A DNA stretch of 64,000 nt. Source: Niastella koreensis GR20-10. Lineage in GTDB: Bacteria; Bacteroidota; Bacteroidia; Chitinophagales; Chitinophagaceae. The stretch spans positions 4,712,001 to 4,776,000 of the forward strand of contig NC_016609.1 of NCBI RefSeq assembly GCF_000246855.1. Reading direction: 5' to 3'. The position numbers and the translations under genes were made by a program. This document shows positions 54,049-60,633 of the stretch, piece after piece (position 1 is the first letter of the stretch; the number at the start of each line of letters is the position of its first letter). The notes under the pieces are model-generated. The model made no database searches, was not told the origin of the DNA, and worked only from the letters and a program-made list of their open reading frames with translations.

Positions 54049-55077
54049 TTAAGACAAAGAAGTGAGAGCGGGATACGATTTTATCACCCGGCTTAATGCC
54101 TCAGCCTGTCCTGCCGACAACACCTCATTCGGATTCAAACACCATAAGCCGTCCATCAGCCCCTCGCGGCGCAGCACTTCGTGTATGCCTGCTATGCTGC
54201 CTTTAAACCCATGCTCAGGATCGAACAGGGCCTGGTTCAGATCGGTTACGTTCACATTCAATGCCAGCAATTGTTCCAGGCTGCCTGAGTTGTTTTGATG
54301 ATAAGCCAGGATGTCCCTGAAATAACGAACAGCGGGGGCCGTCCAAACACTCCAATGCCCTAACAATCCACCCACAAAACGCTTTTCTACGATGGTTGAT
54401 CCTACAGGGATTTTATAAGTAGTGAGCAGGTCGGTAATTATATTATCGTCATTACCCGTATACAGGTCTATCTGCTGCGCGCGTGACGACTCACATACCG
54501 CTTTCACCACATCGAGGGTTTGATACCGGTTGAACGAGGCCACTTTAATGGCTTCCACATTAGGGATCTCTGCAAATGCCCGCCAGAAATCCAGGTCCAG
54601 CAACCTGCCGCCAACAGCCGGTTGCAGGTAGAACCCAAACACCGGGATAACTTCGGCAATCGCTTTTATCCGCTCCAGCAGTTGCTCATTGGTCCAATTG
54701 TTCAACCCGCCATTGCTCACCAACCCCAGTTGATATCCATATTTAACAGCCAGCTCCGCTTCTTTTACCGCCTGTGCGGTGGGACCGCAAATACCTGCCA
54801 CTTTTATGAAAGCATCCTGCTTTTTCCCAGCCTTATCAATGGTTTCAGCTGCGAGCGCCAATACCGGTTCCAGCAACGCATGCTGTTTTTCCCGGATCTC
54901 AAACTGGGTAGTATGTACGGCTACGGCCACGCCATCAACCCCTGCATTGAGATAATAATTGGTGAGGCCTTTTTGCCGTGCGGTATCCAGTTTAAGGTCT
55001 TTTGTGAGCGCCAGCGGATGCGCCGGAATAAAAGCGCCCGTACTTAATATTTTTTTTATGGATGAGTTCAACTGCAT
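54049..55077 (-). CDS. DapA/NAL-family (class I aldolase) protein
   Basis: A 342-aa TIM-barrel enzyme of the dihydrodipicolinate synthase family. Start ILSTGAFIPAHPLALTKDLKLD; HTTQFEIRE near 55; the Tyr motif IPVFGFYLQPAVGG; and the Schiff-base lysine in EAIKVASFNRYQTLDVV. Longer than typical DapA (about 290), with an extended C-terminus. By context it is likely to cleave a 2-keto-3-deoxy sugar acid to pyruvate and an aldehyde, as KDG-aldolase-type members do, rather than acting in lysine synthesis. It is 4 nt after the epimerase gene. Confidence 0.85.
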   Translation of the reverse strand: MQLNSSIKKILSTGAFIPAHPLALTKDLKLDTARQKGLTNYYLNAGVDGVAVAVHTTQFEIREKQHALLEPVLALAAETIDKAGKKQDAFIKVAGICGPTAQAVKEAELAVKYGYQLGLVSNGGLNNWTNEQLLERIKAIAEVIPVFGFYLQPAVGGRLLDLDFWRAFAEIPNVEAIKVASFNRYQTLDVVKAVCESSRAQQIDLYTGNDDNIITDLLTTYKIPVGSTIVEKRFVGGLLGHWSVWTAPAVRYFRDILAYHQNNSGSLEQLLALNVNVTDLNQALFDPEHGFKGSIAGIHEVLRREGLMDGLWCLNPNEVLSAGQAEALSRVIKSYPALTSLS

Positions 55078-55081
55078 AACA

Positions 55082-56098
55082 TTAAAAATTTCCTTTTCGT
55101 TCCTGAAAATGGGTGGGCTTGTTCAAGGTTTTACCGCCTTCGAGTAGCCAGGCAGCATCCAATTCTATCATCTCTTTTAATGTAACGGAAGGATAACCGA
55201 ATAACCGGAAGCATTCCGCGGAGTTACTCAACAAAGCGGTAACCTGTTCTTCGCCGGTAAACACGGGCACCTTGCCCATTAACCGGCCAAACTCCTGGGC
55301 TATCCAACGTACGGAGGCAGTTTCAGGCCCGGTTACATTCAATAATTTCGGCGGGTTAGCACAATGAAGTAAAGAACGGATAGCCACTTCATTGGCATCC
55401 TGCTGCCAGATCACATTCACATGTCCCATGTTCAGGTCAACAGGCAGGCCGGCTTGCACCGCTTTGCCAATCTCCAGCAACACCCCATACGATACATCGT
55501 TGGCATAGTTCAACCGGTAGATCAGCATTTCCGTTCCATAGGTAGCGGAGCCATATTGAAATACGCGTTCGCGGCCCAGGCAGCTTTGTGCATATTCACC
55601 AACAGGACCGGTGGCATCGAGTTCACTGGCGCCGCCCATGGCCAAAGGCGTAAGCGGATAAACGTTACCGGTACTGAAAACAATGATGCGGGAACGCTGA
55701 AACTTTTCAGCCACCATGCCGGGCAGATAACTGTTCATGGCCCAGGTAAAATATTCTTTACCCGTGGTACCGAATTTTGTTCCGGCCAGGTAAACCACAT
55801 TCTTCACTTCAGGCAGTTTGAACAACTCGTCGCGGTTCAACAGATCGGAAGAAATGGTAATGATCCCTTTGCTCTCCAGCTCTGCCTTTATCTCTGGCTG
55901 CGAAAAGCGCGATGCGCCATAGATCTTTTTCTTTAAACCGGCAGCCTGTACTGCTTCAGCGGTCATGATGGCCATGGAGGGTCCCATTTTTCCGGCAACG
56001 CCTAAGAAAAGAATATCGCCGTCTATTTTCTTTATATCCGCTATAAGCCGGTCTGAAGGCTTAAGCAGGTTCTCATAACGTTTCTGTAATTCGGTCAT
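55082..56098 (-). CDS. NAD(P)-dependent epimerase/dehydratase-family (extended SDR) protein
   Basis: A 338-aa Rossmann protein: ILFLGVAGKMGPSMAIMTAEAV is the nucleotide-binding segment, ITISSDLLNRDELFKLPEVKNVVYLAGTKFGT is typical of extended SDRs, and a RIIVFSTGNVYPL block gives the catalytic region; YGTEMLIYRLNYAND follows. The glycine pattern is G-x-x-G-x-x-G with a non-standard KMGPS. Likely modifies a sugar-acid intermediate. It lies 35 nt after the transporter gene and 4 nt before the aldolase gene. Confidence 0.82.
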   Translation of the reverse strand: MTELQKRYENLLKPSDRLIADIKKIDGDILFLGVAGKMGPSMAIMTAEAVQAAGLKKKIYGASRFSQPEIKAELESKGIITISSDLLNRDELFKLPEVKNVVYLAGTKFGTTGKEYFTWAMNSYLPGMVAEKFQRSRIIVFSTGNVYPLTPLAMGGASELDATGPVGEYAQSCLGRERVFQYGSATYGTEMLIYRLNYANDVSYGVLLEIGKAVQAGLPVDLNMGHVNVIWQQDANEVAIRSLLHCANPPKLLNVTGPETASVRWIAQEFGRLMGKVPVFTGEEQVTALLSNSAECFRLFGYPSVTLKEMIELDAAWLLEGGKTLNKPTHFQERKGNF

Positions 56099-56133
56099 AG
56101 CACTATCTTTAAAACTTTATGTTGATAAGCACA

Positions 56134-57345
56134 TTACTTAAAAAACAGGGTCTTTATATTCATCCCCGCCAGTACCAGGATCAATAACAAGCCGGCACAA
56201 GCGCTGATTGCTTGAAAAGCATTGTTCTTCCATTTACCCATTACCGCCCCATCGTTTGAGATAAGCAGTAATGCCAGCCCGATCACCGGAACTATAAGAA
56301 TGGTAATGCCCTGCGCAAAAACGATCATCTGCAAAGGCATGGCGCCGAAGATGTAAGCCAGGATGGCCCCTAACGCAATGATCACGGCAATACATCCCTT
56401 CACCCGTTTCTGGTCCATGCTGTATCCCCATTGAACGGCATCCGAAAAGATGGTGCCGCCCAGCACGGAATTGCCAACCAGGGCAGAAAAAGAAGAGGCT
56501 AATAATCCCAGCAGGAACAACTGGGCCGCGCGCAATCCAAACAACGGCTCCAGCGCCTTGCCCATGTCTTTGGCGCTTTGCACGGCTATACCCCTGGGAT
56601 GCAATACAGCCGCAGCACATAACATTACGGCCGCACTCATAATACCCAACATCAGCATGCCGGTAAGGCTTCGGTCTTTCATGGCGAGCCGGGCTTCATT
56701 ACTCAAAGCAGCAGCACGCTGTTGCACCAGATACGATTGATAAAAAGCAGCCACCAGCGAAAAGGTACTCGCCACAAAGGCTATCACCAGCGTATCGGCG
56801 CCGGGCGGAAGGCCGGGTTTAAAACCGGTTATTATTTCATTAAAAGAAGGATGTGACACCATACAGGTAACCAGGAAGGAAAACAACATCAGCAATACTA
56901 TCCCGATCATTACTTTGGATAGCAGGGCGTAAAACCGCCGGGCAAAGAGCAAGGCTATTGCGATGAGACTAATAACAATGCTCCAGGGTTTGCTGGCGGT
57001 ATGCGTAAGCTCGCCGATAGCGATGCCGGCGCCCACTGCATTGCCGATCTGAAAAGAAGTACATACCGCAAAAACGCCTAAACCGATAAGCCCGGCCCCG
57101 GCATTACCCCATTTTTCCCGGATGGTTGTAAGCAGGGACTTTTGCGTAGCCATGCCTATGCGGGCAGCCATGTTGGTAAAAATAGCCATAAAGAAAATGG
57201 TTATTACAATCACCCATAGTAAGGAGCTGCCATACTGGGCCCCCAGCTTTGAGGCGATGGTTACCTTACTGGGCCCGAATACAACGGCCACTGTTATGAT
57301 ACCGGGAACCAGGGAACCAAGCCAACTTTTCCATGCACCTTTCAT
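56134..57345 (-). CDS. Nramp-related membrane transporter lacking the metal-site motifs
   Basis: A 403-aa protein with about 11 membrane segments and the LeuT/Nramp ordering. TM1 normally carries DPGN in metal transporters; here it reads VVFGPSKVTIASKLGAQYG. TM6 normally carries MPHN-type residues; here it reads AAFYQSYLVQQRAA. The Asp/Asn/Met residues that bind Mn/Fe are therefore absent. As first gene of a sugar-acid operon with a GntR-type operator at 57406-57419, it more likely imports an organic acid or derivative than a metal. The database label would probably be Nramp-family divalent metal transporter. Confidence 0.8.
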   Translation of the reverse strand: MKGAWKSWLGSLVPGIITVAVVFGPSKVTIASKLGAQYGSSLLWVIVITIFFMAIFTNMAARIGMATQKSLLTTIREKWGNAGAGLIGLGVFAVCTSFQIGNAVGAGIAIGELTHTASKPWSIVISLIAIALLFARRFYALLSKVMIGIVLLMLFSFLVTCMVSHPSFNEIITGFKPGLPPGADTLVIAFVASTFSLVAAFYQSYLVQQRAAALSNEARLAMKDRSLTGMLMLGIMSAAVMLCAAAVLHPRGIAVQSAKDMGKALEPLFGLRAAQLFLLGLLASSFSALVGNSVLGGTIFSDAVQWGYSMDQKRVKGCIAVIIALGAILAYIFGAMPLQMIVFAQGITILIVPVIGLALLLISNDGAVMGKWKNNAFQAISACAGLLLILVLAGMNIKTLFFK

Positions 57346-57405
57346 AAGCCAGTTAGTGAGTTTTGGGTATGCGTATAATGCTTAAGTAGACAAACAAATC
57401 TATAT

Positions 57406-57419
57406 AATTGTATACAATT
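57406..57419. promoter_or_regulatory. GntR-type operator upstream of the Nramp-like operon
   Basis: A perfect 14-bp palindrome AATTGTATACAATT, 61-74 nt upstream of the ATG at 57345. It shares the core TTGTATACAA with the palindrome at 48203-48212 and lies about 360 nt from the gene for a GntR/FCD regulator. Well placed for repression of the transporter-aldolase-oxidoreductase operon. Confidence 0.6.
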
Positions 57420-57521
57420 TAAAAAATAAAATGTATTCTTTTTAATGTATTAATAGTAGACTGGTGTGCCGGAATGCGCAAATAGATCATGCAATGGACG
57501 AGATAACAGACAGACTGTATT

Positions 57522-57708
57522 GGGATGGTAGTGGGATTGTAGCGGGATTGCCTGGGTATTGCCTAAGTATTGTCTGAGGATTGCCTGGGTATTGCCTAGC
57601 AGGCACCAGGATATCCAGAGAGTCTCCAGAGTATCCCCTGAGAATATTCAGAGTATATGACTACCATTTCCCTGCCATTCCACTACCATTCAAGCACATT
57701 CACTCCAG
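57522..57708. repeat. 11-nt-periodic imperfect palindromic element
   Basis: Seventeen successive 11-nt units can be read without a gap from 57522: GGGATGGTAGT, GGGATTGTAGC, GGGATTGCCTG, GGTATTGCCTA, AGTATTGTCTG, AGGATTGCCTG, GGTATTGCCTA. Then, after a centre near 57600, come units in inverted sense: GATATCCAGAG, AGTCTCCAGAG, CATTTCCCTGC, CATTCCACTAC, CATTCAAGCAC. The left unit ATGGTAGTGG pairs with CCACTACCAT on the right. The element occupies most of the 436-nt gap between the transporter and regulator genes and contains no gene; the rest of the gap holds only the operator and the regulator's downstream sequence. Confidence 0.75.
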
Positions 57709-57781
57709 GTACGGGTACAACAAAAAAGGCCGCCCGCAGCAGCGAACAGCCTTTAATTTATTGAAAATGTGACAATTGTAT

Positions 57782-58429
57782 TTAGCTTTCCACCAGCACC
57801 ATTTCAAGCATCAGTTTTTCGCCCCGGGTCAGGTGCTGTAAAAGCGTTTGGGAAGCGGCTTCCAGGTCGTTGTTCTTCAAACACTCCACAATGCGGCGAT
57901 GCTCGGTATCGGTCTCGGAATAGTCGTTTACGTGGCCTGAGGAGCTTAATTTGAAGTGGAACAGTGGAATGTTGCTGTTGGTATAGATCGTCATCAAACG
58001 GGCGTTTCCTGAGCCTTTAATGAGGGTTTCGTGAAACTTCACATCCGCCTCGCAGGCGCCGCTGTGGTACCCCCGTTCCACCATGGATGAAAAATCGCCG
58101 CAGATCTGCTCCAGTTCTTTGATCACCTCCTTATTGCGGTGTTTAAAAAGCAATTTCAGGGCCCCCAGCTCCAGAATTTCCCGCAACTCCCTGATCTCCT
58201 TCACGTCTTCGGTGGTAATGGAGCGTACAAAACAGCCGCCCTTCTCGCCAAATTCCACCAACCCTTCACCCGACAGGCGGATCAGCGCTTCCCGTACGGC
58301 CACACGGCTTACTTCCAGTTTATTGGCCCAGGTATTTTCGGCCAGCCTGGAACCGCCGGTTAACTGATTGGCGAGGATCTTTTTCCTGATCTCCCCATAC
58401 ACTAAACTTGCCAGAGAGTTCTCTTTCAT
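57782..58429 (-). CDS. GntR-family regulator, FadR/UxuR (FCD) subgroup
   Basis: A 215-aa protein: winged helix at about residues 5-70 (LVYGEIRKKILANQLTGGSRLAENTWANKLEVSRVAVREALIRLSGEGLVEF), then an FCD ligand domain with the metal-binding residues in EADVKFHETLI, DTEHRRIVECL and LLQHL. Such regulators respond to uronates, hexuronates or other organic acids. The lyase, lactonase, dehydratase and aldolase genes nearby, plus two copies of a UxuR-like palindrome, suggest it represses that set until a sugar acid binds. The upstream GTAAAC direct repeats (about 58459-58475) could be an autoregulatory site, but the match is weak. Confidence 0.92.
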   Translation of the reverse strand: MKENSLASLVYGEIRKKILANQLTGGSRLAENTWANKLEVSRVAVREALIRLSGEGLVEFGEKGGCFVRSITTEDVKEIRELREILELGALKLLFKHRNKEVIKELEQICGDFSSMVERGYHSGACEADVKFHETLIKGSGNARLMTIYTNSNIPLFHFKLSSSGHVNDYSETDTEHRRIVECLKNNDLEAASQTLLQHLTRGEKLMLEMVLVES

Positions 58430-58535
58430 GAGTCGGGTTCAATTTATTAAAACAAAAGTAAACAATTTTTGTAAACATTTTCAGGCAAAAATTTAGACAG
58501 TTTTAATGTTCCCCGCTCCCTTTTACCTGACAGCG

Positions 58536-59381
58536 CTATTTTTTTATGCTATGAATAGCTTCATCGATATCCTCAATAAACACTTCATCCTGCATTTCGC
58601 AATAGATGTCTGACAAATGGTGATCGGCGGCTGCCAGGGTCCTGGCTTTTTCCAAACTTGCCATAGCTTCTTTTTCCTGGCGCAGTGATTGATAGATGAG
58701 GCCCTGGTAATAATAGATCTCGGCGTAATTGTCGTATTTTTTTAGTTGCAGGTCAAGATCAGCCAGGGCGCCTGCATAATCTTTGGTTCTCATTTTGGTT
58801 ACAGCCCGGTGGATGTAGTCTGAAAACCCTATCCATTTATCGCCCTGCTGCGCCAGCACACTGTCAATACCCACCGCAAAATAATGGAAGGCCTGCGGGT
58901 AATTCCCCAACTCCCGTTCACAAAGCGCCATAACAATGTACAAATTATAATTGCCATCGCCACTATTCATAGGGTGAAATCCCGATAGCGTGTCGAACCT
59001 GCGCAGATCGGTTAAAGCACCGTTATAATCCCTGAGAAATTTAAACAGGCACCAGCCCCGGATGCCTAAAAAAGGATAAGGCTTCAAATCAACCGCCCGG
59101 TCCATATATTTTCGCCAGGTATAAAAATCGCCGCGTTTGAGATAAGGAACGCTTATCTCCCGCCAGGCTTCGGCATAATCAGGACATGTTCTTATAGCAC
59201 TGTCGTAGTATTGCTGCGATTTGCGTGTGCCTTGCGGAAATTGATCGGCTGCATTGTATATAAGACAGGCTTTGATATGGCAACTATCGTGAAATACATT
59301 GCAGTTGGTTTGTGCATGGCACCATTGCATAACTATGAGCAAACCCAACAACAGGCTGCTTTTTTTCAGGGTAGTACACAT
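58536..59381 (-). CDS. Exported TPR-repeat protein
   Basis: A 281-aa protein with a signal peptide (LLLGLLIVMQWCHAQ) and several tetratricopeptide-like repeats: SQQYYDSAIRTCPDYAEAW, GDFYTWRKYMDRAVDLKPYPF, YNLYIVMALCERELGNYPQAF, KDYAGALADLDLQLKKYDNYAEIYYYQGLIYQSL, REKEAMASLEKARTLAAADHH-like end. Predicted periplasmic scaffold. Its start overlaps the preceding gene's stop by 16 nt, suggesting translational coupling. It is the last gene of the export operon. Confidence 0.85.
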   Translation of the reverse strand: MCTTLKKSSLLLGLLIVMQWCHAQTNCNVFHDSCHIKACLIYNAADQFPQGTRKSQQYYDSAIRTCPDYAEAWREISVPYLKRGDFYTWRKYMDRAVDLKPYPFLGIRGWCLFKFLRDYNGALTDLRRFDTLSGFHPMNSGDGNYNLYIVMALCERELGNYPQAFHYFAVGIDSVLAQQGDKWIGFSDYIHRAVTKMRTKDYAGALADLDLQLKKYDNYAEIYYYQGLIYQSLRQEKEAMASLEKARTLAAADHHLSDIYCEMQDEVFIEDIDEAIHSIKK

Positions 59382-59911
59382 GCTATCCCTCCTTTATTTA
59401 GTTTGAAGGTGATGTATTGATAGCTGTCGTAGTTCTTATCTTTATATACAGCTGGCTGCCAGCCCCGCAACTCTTTTGTAAGTTTCAATAACCGGCTGGC
59501 TATACGAGGATCGAATTTGACAGGCTGGTATTGAGTATTCAATTCATATACCCGGAAGCGACCGGTTTGTCCCGAACAATTTATTATAAAACGAATAGTG
59601 AGGTATCCGTTCCCGCCCGCAGGATCAACAACAGGTTTGTAGCTATTTTTAAAGTAATGTTCTATTTCTCTTTTATGCTGTTTATAGTAAGAACCGGTAT
59701 TGTAGTATTGAAAAACTATTTTGGAATTACAAACGGTAAAGCCGGGATCGTCGAGTGCAGCATTGAACGCAAGATCTCCTGTATTGAGGGGGAAACTGTC
59801 AACGCGTACATAAACTGAATCGTTCTGCTGTGCAAAAGCAGTGCCTCCACCGGCCAGCATTAAAAGGAAGAACAAGGTTCTTATTTTTCGTTGCGCTACC
59901 AACTGCATCAT
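59366..59911 (-). CDS. Exported protein with TonB-C-terminal-like domain
   Basis: A 181-aa protein: N-terminal signal (RTLFFLLMLAGGGTAFAQ), a linker, and a C-terminal domain with GYLTIRFIINCSGQTGRFRVYELNTQYQPVKFDP and LLKLTKELRGWQPAVYKDKNYDSYQYITFKLNKG. This matches the beta-alpha-beta pattern of TonB_C domains (GxVxVxFxIxxxG followed by WxPAxxxGKxVxxxxxxxixF). It lacks the N-terminal membrane anchor and proline-rich linker of true TonB, so it is probably a secreted relative, with a structural role in the export system. Gap of 6 nt from the HlyD-like gene. Confidence 0.75.
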   Translation of the reverse strand: MMQLVAQRKIRTLFFLLMLAGGGTAFAQQNDSVYVRVDSFPLNTGDLAFNAALDDPGFTVCNSKIVFQYYNTGSYYKQHKREIEHYFKNSYKPVVDPAGGNGYLTIRFIINCSGQTGRFRVYELNTQYQPVKFDPRIASRLLKLTKELRGWQPAVYKDKNYDSYQYITFKLNKGGIACVLP

Positions 59912-59917
59912 CTGTTT

Positions 59918-60622
59918 TTAATTAAAGTAACCGAAGATCCGTTGGATCAATCTTCTGTTACCGGTTATCAGTTGCGCTTCCCCTTCCAGTAAAGCGGTGG
60001 AAGGCAGGGCGCCGGCAGGAAGATGAATACCACCAGGAAAAATAACGGTAACAAGATAGTGTTTTTTATCCGGTACCAGCGACATGCCGGCAGTAGTTCC
60101 GGAAAATGAAAGGGTTTCTTTATTTCGGGTACCTCTCATGGTAACGTTTACCGGCAGCCCATTACGAACCCGCAATGCTTTTTCAACCGGGATCAACATG
60201 CGCCCCATCATGGCCGGGGTATCAGCAGGCACTACTACGGCTATCAGGCGGCCTTTTTCAATGGAAGTGGTTTCATACAGGAAGCTGAGTTTTCCGGTAG
60301 CAGGACTTTTTATAATACGTTTGGTTTGCGGGCCTGCGATCAGGCAAAGCGGTGAATCTTTTTGCACCAGCTGGCCATCGCCCACCAGCGTGTATAGCAG
60401 GCCGCTATCAGGCGCTGTGATCCGGGCTACCTGCCTGTCGGTACCCAGGGTAATGGCGCCTGTAATGCGTTCCGGTACATAAATGATCCAGGAAAATACC
60501 AGTAATATCATTACAATCCATAAGATCAATCCCGAACCATATAAAATGATCAGGGGCGGTGGCTTTCCAATAACCTCCCGCGTAACTTCCTTTTCTTCGG
60601 ATAACTGGTCCAACTTGCTCAT
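59918..60622 (-). CDS. Short HlyD-like membrane-fusion protein
   Basis: A 234-aa protein with one membrane segment (LIILYGSGLILWIVMILLVFSWIIYVP, residues about 24-50) and then two lipoyl/barrel-type halves (GLLYTLVGDGQLVQKDSPLCLIAGPQTKRIIKSPATGKLSFL; VRNGLPVNVTMRGTR). The long coiled-coil hairpin of normal HlyD/AcrA adaptors is missing, so it is roughly half the usual length (400 aa or more). It is the adaptor for the adjacent ABC exporter, which lies 11 nt upstream, and would couple it to an outer-membrane exit or peptidoglycan. Confidence 0.8.
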   Translation of the reverse strand: MSKLDQLSEEKEVTREVIGKPPPLIILYGSGLILWIVMILLVFSWIIYVPERITGAITLGTDRQVARITAPDSGLLYTLVGDGQLVQKDSPLCLIAGPQTKRIIKSPATGKLSFLYETTSIEKGRLIAVVVPADTPAMMGRMLIPVEKALRVRNGLPVNVTMRGTRNKETLSFSGTTAGMSLVPDKKHYLVTVIFPGGIHLPAGALPSTALLEGEAQLITGNRRLIQRIFGYFN

Positions 60623-60633
60623 ATGAAATTATA

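Noticed and set aside
54520-55047. 175-codon plus-strand open frame
   Set aside because: Antisense to the DapA-family gene, which has the Tyr and Lys catalytic motifs.
56134-57345. Manganese/iron importer
   Set aside because: Metal-binding motifs of TM1 and TM6 are replaced and the context is sugar-acid catabolism.
57522-57708. CRISPR array
   Set aside because: The units are 11 nt, contiguous and degenerate, with no unique spacers and no cas genes nearby.
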